From NCBI GenBank assembly GCA_004335835.1, contig RWJK01001821.1, forward strand, positions 378,879 through 442,878: 64,000 nt of DNA. The letters run 5' to 3'. The position numbers and the translations under genes were made by a program. Of this stretch, positions 46,991 to 59,620 are shown one piece after another. Source of the stretch: Scenedesmus sp. ARA3. Its lineage: Eukaryota > Chlorophyta > Chlorophyceae > Sphaeropleales > Scenedesmaceae. The number at the start of each line of letters is the position of its first letter. Position 1 is the stretch's first letter. A model generated the notes under the pieces. That model ran no database searches. It saw only the letters and a program-made list of their open reading frames with translations, and had not been told where the DNA came from.

Positions 46991-49900
46991 TGGTTGCTGA
47001 TGACCTCAAAAAATAGCAGCGTAGAGCCAGCTGGTACAACCCACCTGTTGCATGTTGGCTAAAAGCGCGCATGGTGCTTTTTGTAGCCTGTGTAGGAAAG
47101 ATGATGGGTCCTGTTGATGGCAGAACGCGGGTATGAGAGCGTGGAGGTGACGAGCAGAGCAGTGGCAGGTAGCAAGACAGCAGCTGCATAGACACAGCAG
47201 CACACCTACCTAGGAACCTGTATGTGAACGCGGATCACACGTCAGCGAGCCGGTGTATGAGCTACTCGCCGAAGTCCCCTGCGACCTTGACTGTCCTCAG
47301 CTAGGTTGCGGCGCGTTTACTTCAGAATTTGTAGTTTGTTTAACGCACTTACAAATAAACTGGGCAGGAAAATTGCTACGATGAAATGTGGAACCCAAAG
47401 AAAGTGTGGCTTGCCGCCTTTAACAGAGGCTCCAGTGCAGCCCAAGGTAACAGCTGTTCTAACAGGTTCGTACGCACGCTTGCAGCCCCGAGGGACCCAC
47501 GCCGTGAGAATGAAACTCACTGATAAGTGAGCAAAAATTTGAAGTAATCGGCTGGGGTTGGGCGTGCTGCTGCGTCGGTGCAAGGGTTACATCTTACACG
47601 ATCTTCAATTGAAGATGCTAAACCTTGGACACACAGTGCACATGGAGGGCCTTCACTTGAAGGGCCTTCTAGCATGTACCGTCACTGCTGCCGGCCGGTC
47701 GCTGCAGATAGGTGCTGCCACTAGCCATGTCGTAAGACCAGCAGACGTTTGACGAATTGTCGCGGCCTGGAGCAGAAATCCTGGGCATGCACACATACGG
47801 CTTTGTAGAGCCTCAACTGGGACCCGACCATGCCAACAGCTGGAGTGGACACACATCTGTTACAGTCAACAAAGCACCCGCAACTGTAGTCGGGCAGAAC
47901 CCACATCTGTAACTTCGTGGATCCATCACATGCACAGACATGTTGCACTGTCATGACAACAGTTGATCCATTCAAACATTTGCAGCAGAACATAGCTGTC
48001 AAGTGCGAGTGGTCGTGCAACACTGCTCGCTGGGCGTGCTGCACACACCAGATACATGCTGAACTACCCGCTGTTTGCACAGGCAAGTACTAGAAGCTGG
48101 TTCCATGACTGCTTGTTCATGACAGCAACCCACAAACAGCACATTCAGTAGGTCCTACTGCACATGGCAATGCTTGAAAAGCTCCTACTGCACATCCTCC
48201 ATGTCTTCACAGACAGCGTGTGACATAACCCAAAGGCATGTGGATGCCACTGCCGGTGCATCACACTGCAACGCAATGCGAGTCAGCATTGTGCCAGCAT
48301 CCATGCTGTGACACCTCTGCTGTACCACGCTACACATGCTTGCAGGGACCTCAAGCAGTGCACTGCATCAACGCTTGATGCAGCGAAGAAATGTGATGGT
48401 GGCTGTATTGGCTGTGAACATCAAAGGTTGCCTGTCGGAGGCCCACCAGACGCCGTATTTGAGCTGGCGCAGCATAGTCAAACATTGGAAATGCAAGCAG
48501 CACAGACAACATCTATCCTGGCGAGCAGCAGTGACTGTAGGTGCTGAAGACACTACTAGAGCGTGATGCAAGCAGGATTACAACCATACATGAACTTGCA
48601 AAGCACCTTGAGAGCAAGCCACCTGCCTCGCCCATGACAGCCGGACAACCACTGAATTTGCAAAGCTCTTCATGGAGCACGACAAAAAGCAAACCAGGCC
48701 AGGCGGGCTGGAGATTTCTGGAACTGCAGGCAGGCACCAGGCACCTACTAGAAACAACAGACAGATGCAGCACTGACCGGGGTCCACAAGACCCATAGCA
48801 TAAACTAGGCATGCATAGTCAACATCACAAAGTCGAGGCAGGTAGCGAGGTACGCATGTGCAGCCCAATATGATCTGCAACACAATCAGGTACTACATGA
48901 CAGCACCTTCATGCCTCCTCTTCAGCGGCACAGATAGCAGCACAAAACTGGGGCTGTTTCCAGCCCCAATTCACATCACCCCGGTTGTACCTATCGTAGA
49001 GCCTGTACCACTATGTCTTGTAACAGATTGAAATGCACACATTTGGGCCCAGGCACAACAACGCGCACACAATACAGGTGAAGGTACAGCAGCAGCCTAC
49101 CAAAATAGCATGCAATTCACGTGCCTAGCGACATTATGCGGGCCCACAGCTGCAGTAGTCGTGCCAAGAACAGCAGCTGATGTACACACAAACCTGCTGC
49201 TTCACATGCGCTCCACGCTGCTGTCAGTATGCACCAATGAACAACAATGGCACCTGCCTGCATGCCATGGATGTTCTGACGCATGCAGCCGCCGCTAAAC
49301 ACAGTTCAAGAGCCTGAGCGCAAAGACCAGCCATACGACTGACACAATCCATACTGCTGGAGCAACAGAAGGCCAATCAAACAGATGTCACACTGCTGGA
49401 GCTACTGGTGCTGAACAACAGACAAAGGGTGCAGTAAGGACCTGCACGACATGATATGCATGGAAGCTGTTGGTTGCGTGTGTAGCTCACACCTCCTTCA
49501 GGGAGCCTGGCTTCAAAGCCAGCCGTGTAGTGCACACGCTTTGACGCCGCACAGCAAAAAAACAAAAAGTTCAGGGTAAGCTAGACTCCTTCTAGCTGTG
49601 ATAGTATGGTGTGTTAATGACTGCTGACAAAGCAGTGCACACATGATGCATGCCGCCCTGCATGCCACAGAGTCACATGCGTGACACATGCAGGCTGGGC
49701 AGCGGCCGGCTTCAAGCGTACGTGACAGTTTTGGCAGGCTGGCCTGTAGGCCCTAACCATCCAAAGCATTGCAGATATGCCTGCATGCAAAAAGTCTCAA
49801 AAAGTCTCAGCCAGCATCCACTGGACGCTCTGCAAGCACATTCTCCATGATGCGGCACTGCACAGCAGACAGAGGAGCAGTGATGCAATTTATAGGCGTT

Positions 49901-50781
49901 GGCAGCATTCACAAAGCACAAACGCGCCTGGAAATGATGCAAGCACATCACCAGTGAACGCTGGGTCATGTCCTGCTTCTCACAAAGTTGTAGAGGCAGC
50001 CATGCATGCTGCTGGCTCGACCTTCCTGGCATCATGCCACAACAAGATGCGACAGTGCAGCAGAAGCTGCACGGCACGTGGCGAAGCGGCACGCTGCTGC
50101 TATGCGCATAGCCCGGCAGAGCCACACATGCAGGTGCATGCAAGGATATCCGTACATAACGCACTGCAGCTGTAAGGCTTTCAACAAAGAGCTGCGCAAA
50201 ACACATAAACAGCTGGCTAGCGTTCAAACCCCTTTATGAGAAACTCCCAAACAGATGATACCAGAACGCTGCTGCTGCCTGTAATGCAGTGTCAGCAGGA
50301 CAAATGTTCAAGCACAGTGCGAGTTTCTTCAGACAGCCAGTGGCATCTTGTAACTGCCAGCAATTGCACGAAATTGACAACAAGCAAGACTGTGCAGCTG
50401 CTCCTCCAAATTGGCGGAACACCAAATCATGATGAGCCTTCTTCAAGAGCATTTGCACACTGCTTGCTGATTTCAGGTGCGGTTGCCAAGTGGTGGTACC
50501 ACGTCCCCAGGGCCGTACACGCATCAGTCAGTGCTGACGACGCTGGCACAATGCCATAACAAAACTGGCATGCTCTGCCTGCCTAGCAGCCATGCAGCCA
50601 CGCAGCACTGCAAGCATATGCATGCACATGCGCAACGCACACACCAAGAGAGCAGTGCATGTGCTGCTTCAGGGCTTTGTCTGAGCTGTCAAACTAAAAT
50701 TTCTTCAGCCTTGAAGCTGGCACCCCAGGGACATCAGGGCCAGCAGTTGTGGCACCACACGCACGCCGCCAGCCCCTGCCC
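46991..50781. other. Region between paralogues 1 and 2
   Basis: About 46991-47600 is A/T-richer and may be the paralogue 1 promoter. A 49-codon plus-strand frame from about 47380 (MKCGTQRKCGLPPL) is present but unsupported. The remaining ~3.2 kb is C/A-rich on + with no exon recognised. Confidence 0.45.
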
Positions 50782-51803
50782 TCACGCCGCCAGCAGCAGG
50801 CCTGGCAGCTCCTCAGCAGGCAGCAGCATCACGGGAGGGCGCCGGCGCGCAGGCGCGTTGGGCGGGCAGCCGGCGCTGCTTGATGCAGCGCTGTGCATGG
50901 CAGAGCGAGTCCCTGTAACTGCTTCACATGAGTCATCTTCTGTTGATGCGCTGTCGGAGCCGAGGGCTTGGTTGGTGGTGCTGCTGCCACCCAGTAGCAG
51001 CAGCACGTTTGAAATCGTGTCTGTGGTGGATGTGGCAGCAGGGCTGTCGTCGGTGCTCATGCTGCCCGCGCTGCTGATGGCTGGCAGCAGCGGCCATTCG
51101 CTGCAGTAGCTAGCAGCCACGCCGCCAGCGGCAGCAGATGGTGTGCTGATGATGATGCTGCTGTTGAGCAGAGCAGGCAAGTGCCAGGGAACGTCAAGCT
51201 GCTGCTGGCTTGTGGTGACAGGGCGGATGAGGTGTGGCGCCTGCGAGGATGTGTAGTCAACATTGAGATTGTGGAAGCTGCGGTTGCCTGGCAGCGTGTT
51301 GAAGGCAGCAGAGGTCATGGGCAGCACGCAGCACTGCTGTGCAACTGTCTCCGGCTGGGGCGATGTCGGCACAGCCACCCAGCTTGCAGAAGCGCACCAG
51401 GCGGTGCGGTGGGTATTAGTAGCAGCAGCAGTACTGCCAAGGTGGTCTGCGAGGTTGAAAGTGGTGTTGCATGCAGCAGCCAGCGTTTTGTGAGCAGGCA
51501 GTCTTGTGGTGGGGCACGCCAGCAGAACCTTGTTGCGGTCAATGACTTGCCACCACAACAGGCCCCAGCACGAACTGTGCATGATGAGCCACCATAACAG
51601 GCCACAGCACGCAATGTGCATGTTGAGCATGCGCAGTGGCAATTGGCCATGTTGCTGTGAGCTACTGCATCTGTCCTTGAATCAGCGTCCTACCTGCCAT
51701 GCCGAAAGCGGCCTTGGTTTGCACTGTGCGGCGATGAAACTTCACCAATCTGCGGGTGGATATCTTTGCGATGTGGCAGGCAATGGTCAGCCAACGTCAT
51801 GGT
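50782..51803 (-). CDS. Tandem paralogue 2, same family
   Basis: Terminal exon 51446-50782 (220 codons plus stop), in phase with a preceding exon ending at 51694 (RRLVKFHRRTVQTKAAFGMAG). It shares SWVAVPTS, VLPMTSAAFNTLPGN, TDTISNVLLLLGGS and the tail CPPNAPARRRPPV-MLLPAEELPGLLLAA with its neighbours; the rest is diverged. Function is unknown. Upstream exons probably continue toward the A/T-richer 51.9-52.6 kb, for example one ending RRIMQTIFQ near 52080. Confidence 0.5.
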
Positions 51804-51899
51804 CTCTTCGAAGCCAGATAAGTATCTGCTGCTGCCAGTGCCACAGCACACCATGCTCCAGCTGTTTGTTTTACCTGCCCTGTAAGTAACGCACTTGCT

Positions 51900-54518
51900 T
51901 TCAAAATACACTATGAACAGCGAGCGAAGCAGTATTATACGGGACCAACGAATCCCGGAGTATTCTTGCTGAGGGGCCCTATGTCTACTTGATGTCTACA
52001 CTGTCTGAAATGATCACGAAATAGCTTTGATAGGCGTATCACACTTTAGTGAAGCACCCAGGGCGCTTGAGCGGTCATACCTGGAAGATAGTTTGCATGA
52101 TTCGCCTGGATTCAAAAACCACACAACACTGACTTGTCCTGGATTCGCTGCTCGACCCTTGTCCATCCCTAAATCTTTATCGTCTGTATTTCATTTCAGA
52201 TTTCATCAACCATTACAGGTCTGGGCCTTCGCTGACAGTGCCAGCGGCAGGCGAGAGGACGCAACGTGTGTCTGAATGTTGTAATTGCATCTTGCGAAAC
52301 TGAAAGGGTGATGAAGTGACGGGCTGGTAGTAATATGTTATCGTTAGACACTGGGCCACGTGCGGCGGGCCTCTGCCGTATTGAGATGTGCTTACAACCT
52401 TGGACAGTCACTCTTTTGGTTTGGCAAAACGAAATGTTACCGCAGTGTACCAACAAAGACGTTCTTCGCTGTGACAGCATTCACCGCTGTGGACTTTCTT
52501 AACTGCAAGAGGCATTCGACAGACGGCCGTCGCTGGGGCGCAGCTGTGAGGAACACCCCAAGCAGAATCATGGACAGCATTAAAGGTAGGCATTACCACC
52601 ACGACCACCACCACCCGCAGTAGCCATCTCTGGCTGCAAACTGCTACATTGATATCACCTATCCCTGCTGGTTAGTCAATCAGTGATGCTCAACCGCAAG
52701 CCAGCATGCCAAGCAGACTACTGCTGATACAGAACATAGGAGCCTGCATGCTTGGCAGCACACAACAGCACCTGAAGCATGGTACCTCCCTTGCCCACAC
52801 CCACATCCCCAACAAAACAGATGGCGCCTGCATGATCTAATCAAAGCAGCAAGGTAAGGTCACTTCTATCTGTCAAGGCGGTGTGACCACACACATGGTA
52901 CGACACGTTGCGTGCGAAAGCTATCACACACCTACAAGCATGCATGCTGACACAAAGCAGTGTTGCAGGTCATGTGTGCAAGAAGGCACCATCGGCAACA
53001 GAGTCCCCACTCTACCAATCAAGCAGCCTGCAATGCACGCAATTGTCAAATACTCCGATACAAATGGTACACAATAAATTTCAGCACATATCAATGTGTG
53101 TATCCCGTGGTGACACAGAAGTGGTGCCGAACCTGCTGCTGTCACCGTGGGGTGCGTACAGTGCATGCACACACATGCATGTATACCTGACATGTACGCA
53201 TGCATGTGTGCATGGTCCCACACACATGCTCCTCCCAGAGCAGCCCTCACAACAGAGGTCAACTACATCAGTATAATAGAATGATAGTGTCAAGGCGAGT
53301 GCGGCATGCCACATAACATAGGCAGCATCCCCATCATTCATCCTGCTAGCTCCAACAGATCATTGAGTCATCACGCACGCCATCAATCACGCCCTGCAAC
53401 ATAACACAGCTGAACAGGCTGCTGGCTGCAGTGCCTGCTACACGACATGTATCTCTGCTGGACAGAGACCTGGTCCCAAAACATATTGATCATCAATGTG
53501 CACATCTGCAACACACACAGCACACGAAATGTCTTGAGATCATCCACACTTTTGGTGACACACCCAACCAGCATGTTGGTGTACACCCTCCTAAGAAATA
53601 CCAGGGAGTGCTGTCAAACATGTGATCACAATGCCAGCATGTTTCAGCTGCTTCACAGTCAGCTGGTTTTATGTCAAACAGGGAATTAATCTACTACTAC
53701 TGTTTAGTTATCAGGAGCACCCAGAAAATCACGCTGGTGGCATAGCAGCTGTACGCAGGTGCCATCCATATTGTGCAACTGGCTGCAGCTGGCCCTGTGG
53801 CGCATTGTTCACAATGTGTCTGTCCTGTGTACACACACAAAAGACCATGCCACCATGACAAAGGTCGGCGAACATACACCACAGCCTCACGGGAACACAT
53901 ACACCAAGTCCTCACTGACACGCCATTCCAAACACGCTGCATCTGCTGCCGACAACAATGTGCAGCAAAGCGACACTATTGCAAAGGTGGTAAGCCAAAC
54001 ATATGCGTAGCTGGCATGCTGTGCGCCGTCCTGGGAACCATGCATGCATGCAAAAGCACAAGCCTGTGCCCCAGCCAAGGCTGACTGGGCAGTGCACCAC
54101 CAAATGGTGGGCACGTGTGTTTGCAGGCACATACAGCATGTCACTGCAACACATGCAGATCACTGCTGCCAGGTTGCTGGCAGGTAACTTATTTGTATGT
54201 ACGGGCGGATTACTGCTGGAAATAGATGGTTAAGTTCACAACAAGCAGAGGCTCAGCCTGAACATCCTATACCCCTGGACCCTATCGTGACCCCTGAACC
54301 AGTAGTGACCGCTGAAAAGCACTGTCACCAAATGACTACACGCTGTCCTGCAAAGGTCGCCTCACATCCCAGCAGACTGACTCATGCCGGCCTCTTGAAA
54401 GAATACAAATCCCACAAACAATGGTAAGCTGGTGGCTTGCTTGAAGATACACAGCACCACCTTCAAATCACACGCCCACACACATCGCGGGCTCGACCAT
54501 GCATGCCAGCCTCAGCCC
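51900..54518. other. Region between paralogues 2 and 3
   Basis: 51.9-52.6 kb is A/T-richer and may hold the promoter and first exons of paralogue 2. 52.65-54.5 kb is C/A-rich with no recognised gene, the same layout as the region after paralogue 2. Confidence 0.4.
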
Positions 54519-55790
54519 TCATGCCGCCAGCAGCAGGCCTGGCAGCTCCTCAGCAGGCAGCAGTATCACGGGAGGACGCCGGCGCGCAGGCGCGTTGGGA
54601 GGGCAACCACGCCCAATACCATGCATGGCAGACACAGGAGCCGTCGCTGCGGCAGTGACCGATGATGAGTCACCAGTCCTCACGTTGCTGCTGCTGCTCT
54701 CCCTGATGACCACAGCACTGCTCTCATTGACGTTGCCCAGAAGAAGAAGGACGTTGGCGACGGTGTCTGCGGCAGCAGCACTGTGGGGCGCGCTTGTGCT
54801 GCTGCACGTGGTGCCGCTGCTGGCGCTGTTGTCTGGCAGCAGCAGTGGCCAGTCGGCGCACAGGCAGGTCAGGGAACTGCCTGGTGCAGCTGCAGGAAGC
54901 GGTAAGCTGCAGCTCAGCTGCCACGCAGGGCAGTGGGTCTTGGCGCTGCTGCTGGCAGGGCAAGAAGGGCTTGGCAGGCGGACGAGGTTGTCGCTGCTGA
55001 GGTAGAAACTGCCCAAGGTATTGATGCTGCTTGGGAGAGACCTGAAGGCAGCAGGCGTCACAGGGAGGACGCTGCGCTGCTGCATGCACACTTGAGTGTG
55101 GCGTGCGGGCGTTGGAATGGCCACCCAATGTGATCTGGTGCTGCTGCTGGCGGCCTGGGTGCAGCACGCGCCTGCAAGGACAGCAGAGCAGGTGCAGGTG
55201 GACTTGCTGGCATGCATGCAACAACTATCGAAAACAGCATGTATAGCGGGTATGTTTATTAAATAAACCAGATTTTGCATATATAATACAGGCAGCTGAT
55301 GCAGGGGCTGCAGCTGGTTGTTACTGGGCTATTTGCTTCATGATGCTGCTGCTGTGCTGCTGCTCCTGCATGCATGGTCTGCTGAGCAACAACAAGCTCA
55401 CCTGCCATGCTGAGCAGGTTTGCCATCGCCTGGGTGTCCAGAGGGCTCAAAGACCTTATCCTGCAGTCGAGCGAGGCCGACACGGTGGCAGACGACAACA
55501 TGTCAAACATCCGATGTTCGCAGCTGAAGGGCGACACTACTTCTGCTGCTGACCTATGAACACCAAGACGCTGGCTGCATGGCTGACCAGAGACTATATA
55601 AAGACTATAACTACCTTTACCTGGTGCAATTGCAGGAAGATATGACCGCAGCTGGGGTAAAAGCGACTGGCGCGCGCTTGCTGGCTACAGCTGTCCACGA
55701 AAGAGCAACGACTATGGGAGACAGAGAACGATATGAACGTGGCGACGTGTTTGCTTAAGTACTGCCAGGTACTCGCCGAACGCTGCTTGT
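54519..55790 (-). CDS. Tandem paralogue 3, same family
   Basis: Terminal exon 55171-54519 (216 codons plus stop) joins in phase 1 to an exon ending at 55402 (HRMFDMLSSATVSASLDCRI...ANLLSMAG). A further open stretch ends at 55621 with a strong donor (GHIFLQLHQ then GTAAAG). The exon shares SHWVAIPTP, VLPVTPAAFRSLPS, ADTVANVLLLLGN and the tail CPPNAPARRRPPV-ILLPAEELPGLLLAA. The stop is conserved although the preceding base differs from copies 1 and 2, so the frame really ends there. Function is unknown; the first exon is not identified. Confidence 0.5.
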
Positions 55791-55859
55791 TGTGGTTTGA
55801 TTCAAACCAAAATGACATCAATGAGCAGCAGGTGTGCAATTGCAGGCCATGCAACGTTA

Positions 55860-57049
55860 ATCCCTACTTTAAATTGTTTCGATCAGCGTTGTAGGCTCCT
55901 GTGCTGAGGTTGCCTTGAGGCAGAGGTCGGGGGCCCCCTCCACACAACGCCACACGATGCATCTACGCACCTGTTGGTGCCACCTAAAGGTCTCAAGTTG
56001 ACGCCTCAGGCTTTGAAATACAGCCCTTGGTTAAGCATGGCGAGGCACCAGTTTGATTGTTCTTTTAGGGTGCTGCAGCTGGGCGTCCAAGGTTCATGCA
56101 GGTTCAGTGTAAAAGTTGCAGGTAACACACAACAGGAAGCCACGAGGTTGCTTTCATCTCTGCAGTAAGCGCCTGAATCCGAATTTCCAGCAGATTTAGG
56201 CTATGCATAGTAGCAGGCAGGTGGCACTTGCCAATTTGGCCCATTCAACTGCATATGTGCACCGTACAGCGGCCCTCATGAGGTGATCACCCTGCTCTGT
56301 GTCAGTGGCAACATTTGCATCAACATGTGGTGATCGCCATTGGTTAAAACACCACAGCCGTAACCATTTCGAATAGTTAGAACACCGTTGCGGCAACCAT
56401 GGACAGTGCCACTAAACATTGCTGTGAAAAGCACCCGAGCGCTAGATGCACCCAGTCCGAAACACACACCGTTGCAGCCACTGCCAACGCAGCCAGCAAC
56501 TGCACCAGCCTGCACAAGCGCTGCTAAGCCAACCATCCCATCCAGGTACGCGGTCGCTGCTTTGAGCAGCAGCAGAACAGCCTGCTGCACAGACATGCAG
56601 CTTGCTAGTATTTGTCATCTAGCATAGCTACCACTCAATGCAAAAAAGCATCAGAAGCACTAGCGTGCAGCCGCAAGGCGACAGTCTGGGCCTCATGATT
56701 GGGCTCGTACAAACCAATCATCTTCGCTTTTCGATGCTGGAACCCACCGCATCCAGCCAAAAAGGCAAACCCTGCAACCTTGCACATGCGCAGCATTCAC
56801 CGCCTCGGCCTCAGCTGCTGTACGCCCAGTCTCGCCAGCAGCACACACAGCCCACAAGTCATCTGCAAGGAAAGACCTGCGTAGCACTGCTACAACTGCA
56901 CAACTCCTGCCGCCAACGCTACCAACCTACTTGCACACAACACACGGCGCCGCGCCCCCACTGCCCCCACTGCCCCCACTGCGCCGCGCCCCCACCCGTG
57001 CCGCACTGTACCATCAATCCCAACACATCCTGCTGCAACACACCTGCAC
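55860..57049. other. Intergenic region upstream of paralogue 3 and downstream of IWS1
   Basis: No exon supported. TATATAAAG at 55600-55608 reads as a TATA box on the plus strand but faces no recognised gene. 56.6-57.05 kb is C/A-rich and is probably the IWS1 3' UTR. Confidence 0.4.
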
Positions 57050-59588
57050 CTACATCTGTATGCCGCGCCCCTCCACGCTCATGCCGCCCATGCGGTCCCG
57101 AGGCCCACGCTTGCGCTGCTGCAGCACCTTGCCCAGCTTGCCGCCAATGGGCAATGCATTGGCCTTGCCGCCCGCCGCTGCGCTGCCGCCACCGCCTGCT
57201 GCGCCGCTGCGCTGCAGCGAGGCGTCCAGCGGGTCCATTCTGCTGCCCGGGTTGATGACAAAGTCCATCTTGCTGGGCTGCGGCACAGACGCGCGCTGCC
57301 TGCAGTGCGGCACGGCAGCAAACATACAGCAGGCGCGGACGACGCAGCGCGAAGGCAATGACAGCAATGCCGCAGGAACGCTACTCATGCAAGCCAGCCT
57401 AGCAGCCTGACACAGGTCCCGCCTATGCGGGCACAATGAGCATGACACTTCCAGCAGACGTGATACCTAAACTGCTTCACCGCAAGCCACCGCGTGCTGC
57501 ACACCGGCCACACACCTGAAGCCCTTCTCCTTGGGGTTCATCTTGCGCCGCCGCTCAGCCTCCTCAGCCTCGCGCTGCTCCTGGCGCTCACGGTCGGCGC
57601 GCTCCGCAGCCTGGCGCTGCCTGCACACGCCACAGCAGCAGCAGCAGCAGCAGCAGCACCAGCACCAACAGCAGCAGCACCAGCAGGCGGCATGAGCAAC
57701 AAGCGACAGGCAGCAAATGATCCCCACAGACCACCAGCAAGTTGCAGCTGCGCATCCCACAGGCTCATACTACGGCCCAAGTTGCCACACCATGCAAACA
57801 CAAACAAACCACTGCAGCAGCGCACATGTTGCCACTCGCACCTGTGTGCGCGCTCGCGCTGCCGCCGCTTGCGCAGCTCCTCGTCGTTGTCAGCAAAGAT
57901 GGGCGCGGACCAGGCCTGGATCAGGTCGCGGCACTTGGAGCGCAGAGGCACTGTTGTGTCACAGCAAACCGCATGCAGCAGCAGCAGCAGCACACTCAGA
58001 ACGCAGCAAGAACGCTTACAGCTGCAACACCAGTATCAAGCGTTGCTGTTTACGCTGACGCCTGTCTCCACATGCATGCCCGACACCTGCCAAAACACGA
58101 CGAGTACAATCCCTGAACACAATCAGCGCCGCAATCCAGCCGCGCTCCAGCCGTGCAGCAAGCCACAGCCAGCCCCACTCACTGGACTCGTTGGGGTTCT
58201 TGTAGTAGAACATGATGATCTTGCCCAGCTCGCTCTCCTCCAGGCGCTCGCGCACGTAGTCGTTGGTGGTGTCCAGCGCCAGCAGCGCCAGCAGGTCCAC
58301 CAGCTCGCCACGTACCTTGGCATTGGGCAGCGTGCCGTTGCTGTACGGCCGCAGCCAGCTGCAGCAGGTGATGCACCAGCAGCAGCACCAGCAGCAGCAG
58401 CAGCAGCAGGTGATGCACCAGCAGCAGCAGCAACAGCAGCAGCAGCAACAGAGGAAGCAGAGGTCAGCCAGGCAGGCATGAAGACAGCTACCTGCAGTTG
58501 ATTGCATGTCAACCAGGTGCACTATGTCTCATCTGCAGCACACACGCCGAGCCAGCCACATTTGCCGACATTGCGTGCATGGTCGCTGCTGTGCTGCGCA
58601 TAAGCGGGTCGAGCGTTGCAAGCGCTGACCCAGGACGGCTGCATTCACATCTGCAAGGGCGCAGCCGCAGCCACTCACGCCGCCATGGCGTTGAGCCCCT
58701 TGGTGGCCAGGAACATCTCGTGGTACTTGCGCTGCCGCAGCGTGCTGCCCACGTTGCCCAGCGCCTTGAGCTTGTCGATGGCCGGCTGCGGCGGCTTTGC
58801 CTCCATGGCCGACGCGTCCTTCTCGGCACACGCTGTCATCTGCAGCCAGCGTTGATGGGGGTGAAGCACACATGTGACGTTGGGGCACAGCAGCGCGAGC
58901 AGATCCTCCAGCAGCAGGGTAAGAGCTGTGGTGGGGCGCTGGGAGCCAGCCGTGCGTGGATACATGCATGACAGGAGTGAACCGTGCCACATACGGCAGC
59001 ACGCTGTGCACCATGTGATGCACTCTGACGCATCAAATAGGGATGCCATGCTGCTGCAGACTCGACAGCGATCTAGCCAAGCAGCCTATTGCCCGACCTT
59101 GCGCAGCACGGCCGCAGCTACTCATGCCAGCCACAGCCACACTACTGCACATGCAACTGCACACGCAGCAGCCCAGCATTTCCCGCCCTTTCCTGCAAGC
59201 GGCAGCCGCAGCGCATGCTCACCATGCTGACCAGCGACATGACCTCGTCCGTGACCTCCTGGTCTGTGTCTCGCCTCTTGGCGCGCTTGCGGCGGTGCAG
59301 CACCTCATCGATGATGTTGGTGGGCACCTCCTCGTCCTGGAAGCAGGCGCAGCCACAACAATAACATGTTATTAACATGTGATCAACGGCGTTACTTACA
59401 AAATCAGTGGCAACAGCATACCTGTGTGCTGCTGCTGCTGCTGGCTGGCTGTGCATGTATATGCGTGCTCTGGCTGCTTCTGTGTAACAGCGCCGCACCT
59501 CGTCGCCTGGCGCTGCTTCCTCAGCCTCCTCTGCTGCCAGCAATGCTGCCGTGTCCTCCTCATAGCGGTCCTCCTCAGCCACACCTGC

Positions 59589-59620
<32 letters not shown>

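Noticed and set aside
47380..47530. Small basic plus-strand protein MKCGTQRKCGLPPL...
   Set aside because: Fifty codons without family, promoter or conservation evidence; listed only as a possibility in the region note.
57494..58501. 335-codon plus-strand open frame
   Set aside because: Shadow of IWS1 exons and CTG-rich introns; minus-strand exons match a known family.
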